64,000 bases of DNA from NCBI GenBank assembly GCA_030248195.1, contig JASAND010026192.1, positions 57,954 through 121,953 on the forward strand. Direction: 5' to 3'. The DNA comes from Trissonchulus latispiculum. Its lineage: Eukaryota > Nematoda > Enoplea > Enoplida > Ironidae. Shown piece after piece: positions 30,441 through 40,686 of the stretch (its first letter is position 1; each line of letters begins with the position of its first letter). The position numbers were made by a program, and so were the translations under genes. Under the pieces are notes generated by a model. It saw only the letters and a list, made by a program, of their open reading frames with translations. It did no database searches and was not told where the DNA came from.

Positions 30441-31161
30441 GTCAAGATTACCTGAAATTAGTTTAACCAAACATTAAAGATTGACCGAAATTGTTTAGCC
30501 CAAATTGTTCAATTAACCGAAATTGATGTTGTCTGGAAATTCAGATAAGCCAAAATTCAAGATTAGCCAAAATTCATGGTTTAGCCCAAGTGACCAAATG
30601 AAGTCGGCAAGACTTTAGATTTAATCGTCAGACAACTCTATAGAGTACGGAATTGCACTTCCTTTTATAGTCGACTAAGTTCCCTTTAGGGTGTGATTAG
30701 AAGTGGGTTAAACTTGAGATGAATTTGAGAAAGTTTGAATGTGGGTTTTGTCGACTACGCGAAGAAGTGTGTCATTAGTAAGAACAAGATTACTTAATCA
30801 CTGTACGTTAATGTTGACATTAATTACAATTATGACAGCAAACTGGCCGCATAGTTTGTTTCAAATTACACGTACGTAATTATTATAATATAGGTTATAA
30901 TAACAGTAATTTAAAAATAAGGCTTACGTAAGCATTATACTGTGTAGTGTAGGTTACAAATTACAATAACAATAGTACGTAATCTATGTAGGGTACAGTA
31001 CTAAAGCACAGTTACAGTTGAGTTAACAGTTAATACAATAACATGGAATTGTAACAGAAAAGGGTTTTTAAGGTTTTAAGATGTGAATGTTTTAGTATGT
31101 TTTAAATAGAGAATTTTGTAATGATTTTTTATGTTTGAATTTTGAATTTTGACTCTTTACA
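30441..31161 (-). repeat. 3' LTR of the Gypsy-like element
   Basis: Aligns with the split right LTR from ATTACCTGAAATTAG through GACTCTTTACA. On the minus strand it opens TGTAAAGAGTC. Its outer 80 or so bases (corresponding to TGTAACGG... at 34520) are missing or replaced. The segment includes several variants of TTAGCC(A/C)AAATT. Confidence 0.82.
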
Positions 31162-31180
31162 ATACTTTCCCGTGCAGAAA
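31162..31180 (-). promoter_or_regulatory. Polypurine-like tract next to the 3' LTR
   Basis: On the minus strand CACGGGAAAGTAT directly precedes TGTAAAGAG, in the position where plus-strand DNA synthesis is primed in LTR elements. It is short for a polypurine tract. Confidence 0.4.
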
Positions 31181-31620
31181 GAAATGTCCACATTTCTGTG
31201 TACGTAGTTAGCGCAAATTGTTATCGAAGGATGTTGAGGCTTCGGTCCAAGGTAAACTGGATGATTGGCCATCGGTTGTGGCTGTAGGTGTGAGTTAAGG
31301 TGGAGGTGGAGGTTTAGGTATAGTCGAGCTCGACAGTCGTTAAGGATACATAGTGAACAGGAAATTAGGAAACTTAACAGGAAAACTGGATAATTAGAAA
31401 CGCTCTTGCGTGTAAGTAACACGTAATGAGGATAACCGATGCCGATGATTAATGAATGTTGGTGCAAGTGCGTATATATGTGCATCTGTACGTATATTAA
31501 TAGCTATGTTGTTTGTATTGATGTGTTAATGTGAGGGGAGGGGCGAAAATTAGTTTTAATTGCGAATTCAGGTATGCTCTGCTCATATTGAGTTCATTTA
31601 TATACAGAGTTGGTCTTTGT

Positions 31621-31962
31621 CTACACCGTCCTGAAACCGGAATTGAGGGCTTTGACGAGGAAGAGGGATCCTGATAGTCCCCCGCTGCTTGGTACTGAGT
31701 AATGAGACGGTAGTTCGGGAGGCGCCGTCCTGGCCGGGTTCGTCACACTGATCTGCGAGCAGTCCACTTGTTCAGTATCTAGCAGTTGACCTGGAAGTAG
31801 GTACTGTTCTTCGCTGAAAGTGCCGAACCCAGAATAAAGGGCCTCGTCAAAGAAGGGTTGCCCGCCTTTGGTGTAATACCCGGCACTATGTGGCTGATCC
31901 GGGACTATGGATAAGTGTGCTAATCTCTTATTAAAAAATAGCTGGTAAAAACAGCAGTACAA
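31621..31962 (-). pseudogene. 3'-terminal ORF of the LTR element (possible env tail)
   Basis: An open frame of 113 codons, with hydrophilic, Pro/Ser/Tyr-rich sequence such as SIVPDQPHSAGYYTKGGQPF and an unremarkable C terminus. In position it would be the cytoplasmic tail of an envelope protein, downstream of the Cys-rich ORF but in another frame. The apparent start region (MYCCFYQLFFNKRL) looks like a remnant of a membrane segment. Between the two ORFs (about 31960-32240) there is low-complexity TATGTA-rich DNA, so part of the gene is missing. Confidence 0.45.
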
Positions 31963-32242
31963 GACAAATTGAATACGCAGTAAAACGTATGTATGTAAAA
32001 AGTATGTATATATGTATAATAGTTAGGAGACATTAGGTTGACTTTGAGATTATGAACAGTTTTGCGCCTGAAGTAATGCGAAGGTGTTATCTGCAGTGTC
32101 AGTAGTGGTAAGAGAAGCATAGTTAGAGTTTTCTCAAGGTTACAGCGATTTCGTAGTGGAGAGCTATCATCGGTGGTAGAGGAGCTTTCAGCGGTAGGAG
32201 AACTATTCTTGATATTGTAGCCATGTTGAAGTGATTTCGTGA

Positions 32243-32926
32243 CTAGAAACCGGCTCCCCAGACTTTCGCTGGTAATAGTTGCAGCTTCGGAAAGTTGCAT
32301 CGTTCATTGAGATTAGGTGCTCGGATAAGGAAGATTGGTTCGAAATGATTCTTTCTGTAATCACAGTATGGAATCGGTGATTTAGCGTAGTTCCTCGTAC
32401 AAGTGTGCCTCACGTATTTACGGTTGCATAAAATTGCTTTCACTGTTTCCATACCATTTGGAATATATCCTGGATAACAACTGTCGCACCTTTTTAGCCG
32501 AGTTAGCAGTGCAATTCTTTCCTCGGCTAGGCATGCCGTTTCTTCGATGCTGGCCGTTCTGCTGGCTTGTCCTACCAGCGTTACTGGAGCTGCTAGACAT
32601 ATGGCTGTGAAGATTAGCAGCGGCTTCATGACGAATCCGACAGTGAAATGTTTGAAATAGTGTGCCTTTGGTCGATTTTCTGAGATCGGTTCAGGTAGGG
32701 AGATAGTCTTTGTCCTCTTTTCAGCTGCGGCATGCTTTGACCTTTTCTTTCTCTGTTTTTGATGTCTTCCCGCATGCTTTGAGTTAATCTCGGTCGCGGA
32801 GGCTTCAGAATTGTATGATTCGGCAGGTGGCAGATTTTTACCAGAATAGACAGTAGAGGTTACTGACACAGCTCCTACAAAATTCGAGTTCGGATTCCTC
32901 AGTATTTCATGATTCTGTTCCGTCAA
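32243..32926 (-). CDS. Env-like ORF fused in frame behind gag
   Basis: 227 codons that follow gag in the same frame after a single TAG (32939-32941). The first 85 or so residues are hydrophilic and basic (HQKQRKKRSKHAAAEKRTK). A hydrophobic signal-peptide-like segment follows, MKPLLIFTAICLAAPVTLVG, from about residue 101; then an extracellular-looking part with about eight Cys residues (ACLAEE, RCDSCYPGY, ILCNRKY, RHTCTRNY, YCDYRK, ERCNFP). That is the layout of the start of an envelope glycoprotein placed where pol should be. The simplest reading is that a deletion joined the gag/pol junction to env. It then stops by frameshift at 32243; no transmembrane anchor follows in frame. Alternatively it is an accessory secreted protein. 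Confidence 0.55.
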   Translation of the reverse strand: MTEQNHEILRNPNSNFVGAVSVTSTVYSGKNLPPAESYNSEASATEINSKHAGRHQKQRKKRSKHAAAEKRTKTISLPEPISENRPKAHYFKHFTVGFVMKPLLIFTAICLAAPVTLVGQASRTASIEETACLAEERIALLTRLKRCDSCYPGYIPNGMETVKAILCNRKYVRHTCTRNYAKSPIPYCDYRKNHFEPIFLIRAPNLNERCNFPKLQLLPAKVWGAGF

Positions 32927-32941
32927 CGTCTTTATGGTCTA

Positions 32942-33583
32942 CTGTAGTTGTTCTGTCACAGCAGTATTAGCACCGTCATCGTCCGCAGGGAAATCATCAT
33001 TAGTGGTGATCCCGTATGCGCCATTAGTTAAGTGATTCTGGTAAGTTCCTGAAGTAACATCTCCGTTTCTGACATTAGAAGCATGCCAGTTGGGGTGGTT
33101 ATCTTGACCCTGTCGCCAGTTGTTGTTGCTGCTGTTAGAAGTTACAGCTTCTCTTTCGCGTCTTCTACAGTTTGTGATCAGATGGCCTGGGATTTTGCAG
33201 TAATGGCAAATAACACGATTGCCAGTTGCCCATCTTGGCCGGTTTGACCAAAGATTGGGTTCAGTTTTCTCTGTATGCAATTGATGATATAGGCGTTGTT
33301 TTTCCATTAGCCCAAGAACATAACCATTGTGACGCTCTTGGTCCATTGACGGTTTCTGAATCTTGTCATTAATTTCTTTGAGAGAATTCTCCAATGCTTT
33401 GTCCTCCGAATCAGCTAGTCTGGAATTAGCTAATATTTCTGCTGGTGTTCCCATCTGTGTTGTTTCTCTGTGGCTGAGACCAGATGTCAGGTGCTCGCTT
33501 GCCTCGATCAGTTTAGCATGTCTGAGTGCATCCGCGAATGTTCTCGGTTCGTTTGCTATCACTAGACGACCGTAGTGTGGCAA
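32942..33583 (-). CDS. Gag, nucleocapsid part with CCHC zinc knuckle
   Basis: 214 codons at the C-terminal end of gag. The start MPHYGRLVIANEPRTFADAL is the usual end of the capsid region, not a true start. At residue about 120-133 a CHYCKIPGHLITNC zinc knuckle (C-x2-C-x4-H-x4-C) is followed by RRRE, fitting RNA binding and packaging. The tail is Asn/Gly/Asp-rich. The frame ends at TAG, and the next ORF continues in phase, a layout also seen in elements that use stop read-through; whether this one did is unknown. Confidence 0.82.
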
Positions 33584-33713
33584 CAGCCCGGCAATGAAGA
33601 ATTCCAGGCAGAGCTGTTCTTGGTGGCTGGCATCAAATGCCCGTGACTAGTTTCTTGATGTTTGCTCCAAAATCAGAAACTCTTTCACTTACTTGCTGGG
33701 TGCGCCGGTGTAA

Positions 33714-34157
33714 TTAGGCACTCTTAAACCGAGCCATTTCGGCTGGTTCCAAGGCGATTTTCAACGCCTTAATTAAATCGCTGTAGTTAGTTTTTGTAGC
33801 TGCGTCGAGAGCAGCGTAAGTGTCTCTTGCTTGTCCTTGTAAGCAGACAGGCAGCATCCTCGCTTTATCGCTTGCATCCCAGTTGCTCGCCGTTCCAATG
33901 ATATCAAAGGAATCTATGAATTCCTTCCAGCTTTCGTGAGCCTGTCCCGAGTACTGTAACCGAAGAAGGCTGGTAACACCACTTAGCCCGGATATAGTTT
34001 GTTTCAGGCTGGCAGGGAGGGTCTGTAGCGTTATTTGAAGCTGTCTAAAATCCGGTACTTGTCCTGGCGGAGGTGTACTCATCTGGGCAATTATTCTCTC
34101 GGTTTCGTCAATATCAACTGGTTTAAAACCGGAAGAGCCTGTTTCTGCAGTCTTCAC
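33714..34157 (-). CDS. Gag, capsid part
   Basis: 147 codons with the Gypsy/retroviral capsid signature: SWKEFIDSFDIIGTASNW, KARMLPVCLQGQARDTYAAL and DLIKALKIALEP, the W-F / LP-L-G-A / Y-L pattern of Retrotrans_gag proteins. In an active element this domain builds the particle shell. About 130 bp that should join it to the zinc-knuckle ORF are frame-shifted at 33584-33713. Confidence 0.82.
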   Translation of the reverse strand: MKTAETGSSGFKPVDIDETERIIAQMSTPPPGQVPDFRQLQITLQTLPASLKQTISGLSGVTSLLRLQYSGQAHESWKEFIDSFDIIGTASNWDASDKARMLPVCLQGQARDTYAALDAATKTNYSDLIKALKIALEPAEMARFKSA

Positions 34158-34198
34158 TGTCCGAAGTGGAAGCTCCAGTCTTCAGTTTAGCGGTGGTC

Positions 34199-34519
34199 TC
34201 AGGGTTTCTTCCCGGGGAAATTGACGCTGTATACTGTCCGTATTTCCTGCAATCGTTCAGTTGACTCAGCTATTTTAGTGCTGAGCGTCTGGATTCTCTC
34301 TGTAAATTCGTGGGAACGGGCCACGAGGTAATCAGTCTGGGTAGACTGTCCCGAAATCTGCAATTCTGTGGCAGGGGCTGGGAGTTCTTCTGGCAACTTC
34401 TTGTCATTTTCCGACTCTAGCGTGGATCCGGTCGCTTGAGTCGTACTCTTTTCTGACAGTTGTTGAGATAATTTTCCCGAGTCCACGGCAAGATTGGATC
34501 TCGGTGGACCCTCCAGAAA
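34199..34519 (-). CDS. Gag, N-terminal part
   Basis: The open frame begins upstream inside the LTR, so its start is not meaningful; the gag-like part lies left of 34519. It is hydrophilic with a likely coiled coil (FTERIQTLSTKIAESTERLQ) near the end, which suits the variable N-terminal domain of gag. It is out of frame with the capsid ORF, so a frameshift lies at about 34160-34200. Confidence 0.5.
   Translation of the reverse strand, partial: FLEGPPRSNLAVDSGKLSQQLSEKSTTQATGSTLESENDKKLPEELPAPATELQISGQSTQTDYLVARSHEFTERIQTLSTKIAESTERLQEIRTVYSVNFPGKKP
34499..34519 (-). promoter_or_regulatory. Primer-binding-site region
   Basis: Immediately inside the 5' LTR end (minus strand ...CCGTTACA) is TTTCTGGAGGGTCCACCGAG. 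Its position and form are those of a tRNA primer site; I cannot assign the tRNA by eye. Confidence 0.5.
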
Positions 34520-35014
34520 TGTAACGGTCAGTGGGACGATTAGCAAAAATTCAGATTAACCAAATTATTATCGTTAAGAATTAAGATTACCTGAAATTAG
34601 TTTAACCAAACATTAAAGATTGACCGAAATTGTTTAGCCCAATTGTTCAATTAACCGAAATTGATGTTGTCTGGAAATTCAGATAAGCCAAAATTCAAGA
34701 TTAGCCAAAATTCATGGTTTAGCCCAAGTGAGAAAATGAAGTCGGCAAGACTTTAGATTTAATCGTCAGACAACTCTATAGAGTACGGAATTGCACTTCC
34801 TTTTATAGTCGACTAATTCCCTTTAGGGTGTGATTGGAAGTGGGTTAAATTTGAGATGAATTTGAGAAAGTTTGAATGTGGGTTTTGTCGACTACCCGAA
34901 GAAGTGCGTCATTAGTAAGAACAAGATTACGTAATCACTGTACATTAATGTTGACATTAATTACAATTCTGACAGCAATACTGGCCGCATAGTTTGTTTC
35001 AAATTACAGTACGT
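34520..35014 (-). repeat. 5' LTR, inner part
   Basis: Starts TGTAACGGTCAG on the plus strand (…CCGTTACA on the coding strand) and matches the left LTR from ATTACCTGAAATTAG up to TTTCAAATTACAGTACGT, where the match breaks off. Confidence 0.85.
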
Positions 35015-35704
35015 GTACCAGTACCATTTTAAGATGATTTGTGCTTAGCCAATCAAATCTCTGTTTTTTTGATATTATGTAGTAGAAAAGGTCAGGCGTA
35101 GAATAAGAAGAGCAAGGTAGCAAGAAAGACCTTTTAATATTATTGACACAAAGGTACATGAATGATGACAGTATAATTATGAACGATAAAGAAGTATTAG
35201 TACAGTATATTGCATTATAAAAGAACATTATAAAAGAAATCAGTATTATGAGATTTACTGATTGACTTCTTCTTGATTCAAAAGTTTTTGTAAACTTGAA
35301 GTGTTTTAAAAACATGAACATTGATTGAGATAAGAAACGATTCCTTTGCTTTTGGAATATAATTTTTCTAGTTCTTTGAAATAAATGTCTGCATAAACCC
35401 TTTTTGATGTTTGCGTTTAACGAATGATAGCATATATTTGGTGGTTGGCTAATATTTTTAGTGATCAGCTCCAGAAGGCTCAGCATTTTTCGGACGAATT
35501 GGAAGATTGGTGCATTCAGCCGATGGTAAGCTTATTTTGTCCCATCAACATAGAAATTTCTGAGATAGTTCCTGTCTACACTTTTGGTCTGTAAAAGGTT
35601 CGGTTTTACTTATATTTTACTTTATATTTACGATGTCTACTGGACAACGGAATACGTCCATGCATGATACTCGCTACAGGAGAGGGAGAGTCCACACACA
35701 TACA

Positions 35705-36340
35705 CCGGATTGCACCAATGAAGGTTAGCTCGGTGTTAAGTTAACCTGAAGGTTAACCTGATAATTCTCAGTTAATCCATTGCACCAAATCAGGTTAAGT
35801 TAACCTCGAGGTTAACTCCGAACTAACTTAGTCTTTAGCGGCAGAAATTTAATCCTGAGTGCGATCAGGATTAGCTGAGGACTAACTCTATTTTTCACAT
35901 TTCTGCCACAATTTTTCGGAAAAATCCGTCACGGACTTTTCAAACTATTATTTCTGCATGCTCCATTCTTTTTTACAAAAATATTATGCACTTTAGCTTT
36001 AAAAGTTCCTCACGAGATTCGATCCACTACTTCAGCAATGGCCTTAAGCTCAGAGTTAAGAAGAGCTAAGACTTAGCTCGGAGTTAACCTTGAGGTTAAC
36101 TTAGTCGTCAGCAAACCTTGACATATTATGATTGGATACATTGACTAAAGAAACAAATATGATTGGTTAAAGATAACCCTGAGCTGAAGGTTAGGGTTTG
36201 TTATTCTTCAGAAGACCAAGGTTGGTGCAACGGCCTAACTTTAACTCTGAGTTTGAGCTCAGCTGTAGAATAGCTAACACCGAGTTAACTCGGTGTTAAG
36301 CTAGCACCGAGCTAAGTTAGTCCGATTTGGTGCAATCGGG
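35705..36340. mobile_element. MITE with GATTGCACCAA ends and GTTAAC words
   Basis: CCGGATTGCACCAATG at the left and TTTGGTGCAATCGGG at the right are inverted ends. Both halves are filled with AGGTTAACCT, GAGTTAACTC and TAGCTCGGTG words arranged as smaller inverted pairs; internal copies of the end (TTGCACCAAATC at 35780, GGTTGGTGCAAC at 36222) suggest growth by end duplication. Confidence 0.75.
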
Positions 36341-36597
36341 CGATAGTGTGATACTGGGCCTCTTTCTGTGTTTTTCGTTACGTGCGTGATGAGTTCTGCA
36401 CATGTTGTTGTTGAATTCAACCTTTTTGACTTTTATGAAATCCTCGCTCTCGGTGCATTTTTAAAACAAAACAACATATTTTCATTGGCTGATTCCGAAT
36501 TGAATCCTGCTAGGGTTAACGTACATAGGCTGGCTTAACATTTAATCCGTGCGAGAATGCGAATCGTTAGGAAAATATGCAACTTTTCACAATCTGA

Positions 36598-38112
36598 GTG
36601 TTAATGTGTTGCCGTGCCGAGTGTTGCCGTGCAACATTTTTCGATCCTAGGAATGGAGCGTTGTTCTTTGCAGTAGGAGAGAATTCAGATGCATTGAGGC
36701 TAACAAGATTTTTAGACTTGCCAGGTTTAGATCAAAACTGCGTCGAATTGACGGAATTATGGCGTAACCTTGGCACAGTCTTGAATTCCATTGATTGTCC
36801 AGAAGGGTATAAGCCGCTGTTTTGGGCTCACCATCCAGACCAGTGTACTCCAGGAGCGTGTAAGGGAAATTTGAGTTTGAAAGTTGCTGCCAATAGTTGG
36901 TTTGTTCCAGACCCTAAGGAAGTGGTACAGGGTGCTCCAAAAATGTGGGGAGTCACTGTCGAACCATGAGAATGGCATGCAGAATATTCTTGTGCAGATT
37001 TAAACGCTTTGGTAGAAATCACTCAGAAGCTGATGAAAGCCTGTTCACATGAAGACATGTGGGAGAAGGCCGTAACAGCTTCGACAGTAGCTTTTGCGTT
37101 CACTCCTTGGAGTAAGACAGTAACAACCATTCGGAACAATCTAGGACTATATCGTGGACCAGTTACACAGATGCATTCCAGAGTGGCATACAATAAAACG
37201 TTGCCCAGGGACAAGAAAATCTTGATGATGGATGCAGTAGATAGACGAGTCCATTGGTTTCACAGAAATGAGGCTACGGAAAGAGAGGCAATGGTTCCAG
37301 TTGTGTCTGATCATCCAACCAGATGGGGTCAGTTGATGAGAGATCCAGATTTGCCAATCGCCAAACGCCCAGAAACACTCAAGGTCATGTCTCGGTATGT
37401 GAATCGACTATTAGAACTGGAAGAGCCTAATGAAGTTTTACGTCCAGATCATATGGATCATGAAATGTGGGATTGTAACTATTTTGCTCAGTTCATTGAG
37501 AAAAAGGAGCAAGGCATTGAAATTCAGGTATGGAAAAATTATGAGGATGATGTGGGTGTCCAAATTCAAGCATTGGAAGAACTTGTGTTGGCAGATGATT
37601 CGGAATTGGACGTTCCAGAGGAGGAACTGGAGTTAGTTGATCCACCGGTCCCAGAGCAACAGCCAGGACCATCAGGAGTTTTACCTCCACCACCTCCACC
37701 ACCGAAATTGCCAAGGGTGCAAGTCGAATTGACACCACCTCCAGTACCACCTGAATTGCCAGAAATGATGGATATTTCATCTGCACCCAGATCTCCACAG
37801 CAAGTGAAATTGGTAGAGGATATTGAGACAGGCGATGAACTTAGTGTGAATCAATGGGAACAGGCATTCGGACAAAATTATCTCAATCCAACAGAACATC
37901 AGGAACAAGAATCTGAGTCTCTGGAAGAGTCTGCAAGTCGTTCAGACGAAGGACATGTAACTTTACCAGAAACTGCTCAGACTTCAGAATTTTCTTTGAA
38001 TGTGAGAGGACTCATCGATACGAGCTCAGGCTACGAATTATGCGCCACCTCAAACAGGAATTTATGTCGAGTTGATTACTACACGGTTCAATGGAATTCC
38101 AAATCAAGCTAA
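36598..38112 (+). pseudogene. Unknown large gene, part 1 (one in-frame stop)
   Basis: One frame runs from 36598 to 38112, broken only by TGA at 36967-36969. The protein has a compact start with Cys/His (HHPDQCTPGACKGNLSLK), then a globular stretch rich in Trp (ATEREAMVPVVSDHPTRWG), then an acidic and proline-rich linker (EEELELVDPPVPEQQPGPSG and PPPPPPP, about codons 210-270 after 37009). I do not recognise the family. No true start is certain; the open frame begins with GTG. It continues in the next frame after 38072. Codon use looks coding: strong purine-first bias and conserved in-phase reading on both sides of the stop. Because it lies on the opposite strand, it does not belong to the LTR element. 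Confidence 0.6.
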
Positions 38113-39010
38113 ACATCATACTTTCAATGTTGTGTTGATCAATCCCTTGCATAAGAATGAGTTTGTGGCTGCAGCTCAGATGCCAGAAGGGATTCCAGAA
38201 TTGGAAGATGTCCATCCTATTCAGATTCGAGCTAGAGAAACTATGCTAACGCACAACGAGCATTTTGCCTATTTACTTAGACCGCCTGTAGAGGGAATTA
38301 CTAACCAGAATGCCAAAACGGTGCTTCTTAAGTACCTTCGGAATGAACAAGCTGGAAAACCTAATGTTTCTGAAGTGGTTAGTGAGTTAACAGACGAGGT
38401 TCTAGTGGAAAGGAGTTTGTATGCTTTTGGTCCCGATGGACGTTTAGGGATTTACCCTTACTCCGTGTTGATAACCAAGTCCAGATTGGCAAAAGGGACA
38501 ATTGTTAATGTCGTGCCAAATGCAGTGTTTGAACCATCTTCAGAGGAATTCATTGAAGTTTGTGATGAAGTGCGACGAGTTGAACAAGCCAAACGGGATA
38601 GAAAACGAGCGCTTCAGGTGTACGACGAGCCAGTTCGTGTACAACCATCTGTAGGACCCATAGTGCCAGAGGAGAAACTTTCCGCTAAAGCGAAGCAACA
38701 TCGTAATAAAATCAAGAAGGAAATGCTAGACGACGAGGTTAGACCAGTGATGCAACCACCTGAATATCGTGACATCTCGGATTTTGCATGGCTAGAAGAC
38801 GGTGAACTTGAAGCCAATAGATTGATTAAGGCTATACCAGGATATCAGAAATGGTTGGAAGAAAGACCTTTATTCACCCACGGCGAACAAGAGGAGGTTC
38901 TTGCACCTCTCAGTAAAGCAGAGTATTTGGATTGGCTTATTCTAAATTGCATAGTCATAATTGGCGTGAAGTTTTGGTCATTTGCAAGGCTATGGATAGG
39001 AAATTTCTGA
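38072..39010 (+). pseudogene. Unknown large gene, part 2
   Basis: 312 codons, overlapping the end of part 1 by about 40 bp in another frame, so a one-base shift lies at 38040-38072. The sequence looks globular and then charged: FNVVLINPLHKNEFVAAAQM, SLYAFGPDGRLGIYPYSVLI, a helix-rich basic stretch (EVRRVEQAKRDRKRALQV; SAKAKQHRNKIKKEMLDD) and a Trp/acidic end (FAWLEDGELEANRL). No family is recognised. It passes into part 3 by a second shift at about 38930-38990. Confidence 0.6.
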
Positions 39011-39168
39011 TTGATTTTGATAAGGTGTATGCGCCATTCGATATCTACGAGGGCATACCACCACAGCTGTTGGCACAAAAGCTCCAACAAGCTACTTCGC
39101 CAATTACGGTCAATCGCTTATGGGATAATATCATTGTGACTAAAATTTCAATCGACGTGCAACGATGA
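38932..39168 (+). pseudogene. Unknown large gene, part 3
   Basis: A short piece in the frame of part 1: NWREVLVICKAMDRKFLIDF, then DKVYAPFDIYEGIPPQLL. It is linked to part 2 through the overlap at 38932-39010 and to part 4 by a shift at about 39150 (…TKIS to NDDVKVSHPY). No domain assigned. Confidence 0.55.
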
Positions 39169-39640
39169 TGTAAAGGTTTCTCATCCATACTTGCAAGCCT
39201 TTCGCACTGAAATGCAGAATTTGCTTCGTAATGAATCAGAAGCTCTTATAGAGTTACCAGTCAATCAGTTAGCCGTTTTTAAGAGGACTATTGCACGTAA
39301 GAATCCAACTGGGGAACAGTGTGAACTTGACTTGAACATCCGTGAACCTGAACAGTCCCATACCGGTGCAGATTTCCATAAATTCACAGTTACTTTGCGT
39401 TTTCCATCTATGCAGGACGAACAGGGCAGAAGTCATACGGAATTGAAATTTGTAGGAGTAGGTCAATCTCTACATGGAGCTCTTACAGCAGTCTATCTTG
39501 AACTATTTCCGGAAATTCGGAATTGGCCACATCTTCTGATGAGAAACTATAAGAGGTCAATGTGGTTTTTAAGCCGTTGGAATACGGATCATCTAGCTTC
39601 TTGGCGTGCTCTTAGAGATACCTTATGCAATGTTCATTGA
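39155..39640 (+). pseudogene. Unknown large gene, part 4
   Basis: About 160 codons. After NQLAVFKRTIARKNPTGEQC comes a strand-strand-helix-looking section, HKFTVTLRF... then ELKFVGVGQSLHGALTAVYL, which loosely recalls the end of a double-stranded-RNA-binding fold (G-x-G-x-S then A-x-x-A helix). This resemblance is weak and not a domain call. A further frameshift at about 39615-39640 leads into part 5. Confidence 0.55.
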
Positions 39641-39864
39641 GAAACGCATCATAACAGGTTATCCTGAAGTTGAAAATCCATTTGCGAAGAACAGAGCAAA
39701 GGAACCCTTGTATCTCGAACCTTTCTTTCGATACGTTTCACCAGCTAGTTTTATGAATACTACCAACGGAGGAATCACACTTTTGGATGATAATTTTTGG
39801 TTCCATTGTGGTGAAACAGGGTATCAATATAAGAGTATGACAGCTGGCATACTCTATGTATTAT
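39606..39864 (+). pseudogene. Unknown large gene, part 5, cut by a palindromic insertion
   Basis: Frame 0: PYAMFIEKRIITGYPEVENP and FFRYVSPASFMNTTNGGITL, then DDNFWFHCGETGYQYKSMTA. The gene is broken at about 39864 in ...CTCTATGTATTAT and resumes at about 40186 with GTACTCTTGG; the open frame shown beyond 39864 is the inserted DNA. Confidence 0.55.
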
Positions 39865-40176
39865 CAGCTTGCACATCCTCTGCACGCTAACGGCTGACCC
39901 CCCCCCCCGCAAATTGGACCCCAGTGACCCCCCCCGCAAATTGGTACCCAGTCGAAACGGGGGTACGCTCACTCGCTCTATGCTTGTGTGCTAAAGCTCG
40001 AAAACACAAGCACTGCGTGCTCGAGTTTTGTATCTGTTTCGAGCTTTAGAACACAAACATAGCGGCCAAAATTTTTTGAAGTGAAGGGTCCAATTTGCGG
40101 GGGGGGGTCAGCCGTTAGCGTGCAGAGGATGTGTTAGGCTTATAATACATAGAGTATGCCAGCTGTCATACTCTTA
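39830..40176. mobile_element. Palindromic insertion inside the unknown gene
   Basis: Arms of about 86 bp (39830-39917, 40091-40176) are inverted copies containing CACATCCTCTGCACGC, TAACGGCTGACCCCCC and GCAAATTGG. The outermost 35 bp of each arm equals gene flank, and CATACTCT(T)ATGTATTAT occurs directly on both sides (39848, 40168). So either the target duplication is about 17 bp, or the right flank was copied from the left in inverse. The centre has a GAGCTTTAG/CTAAAGCTC hairpin (39992-40050). Confidence 0.7.
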
Positions 40177-40185
40177 TGTATTATG

Positions 40186-40686
40186 TACTCTTGGTTCAAC
40201 AAGTGTGATCTATTGGGTTTACCGCATTTAGCCAAATGGGTCAAGAATCGGCATTTGATTTTGAACGGATCGCAGATTAAGTCGGAAGTTGACAAGTTTT
40301 TGCGTAAATATCCGCATCTGCAGCGTTTTTGGAAAAGTAGTTATCGACCATTTTTGGCATACCAAACAGCTATTGAGAAGTTCTATCAGGAACCTGAATT
40401 GCGATAGTTCATTTTGAACAATTGTGAGAAATCTTTGGCTAAGTCTGCAAAAGGACATCCGTTTATGGGAACTGCAAATGACGTGTTGAATCTGAATCTT
40501 AAGTCAGTTTTTCCATCTTGTCAGTCAGGAGAGAACTTCATCGGGTGTATGTACATGAATATCCTACTATATTTCATGGTCGATGGACCATTAGATTTAG
40601 TGGATAAACAGAACCGTCTAGTGCTTGGTCAAGAAATGTATCAGCGTAAGATGGTCATTGAAAAGCGAATGCAAATCGCAGCTTGA
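40186..40686 (+). pseudogene. Unknown large gene, part 6 (one stop inside)
   Basis: Two open stretches in one frame separated by TAG at 40405-40407. Residues include LAKWVKNRHLILNGSQIKSE, RPFLAYQTAIEKFYQEPELR and, after the stop, GHPFMGTANDVLNLNLKSVF and MVDGPLDLVDKQNRLVLGQE. The stretch 40452-40646 has an inverted partial copy at 44420-44583. TGA at 40684-40686 ends it, but the frame continues in part 7. Confidence 0.6.

Noticed and set aside
35004..35486. Minus-strand open frame of 160 codons at the start of the 9.6-kb insertion
   Set aside because: AT-rich, begins in LTR sequence, low-complexity Ile/Phe/Ser composition and no recognisable domain.
39155..39640. Double-stranded-RNA-binding domain in the unknown gene
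   Set aside because: Only a loose pattern in the last strand and helix; the key basic residues of the helix are missing.
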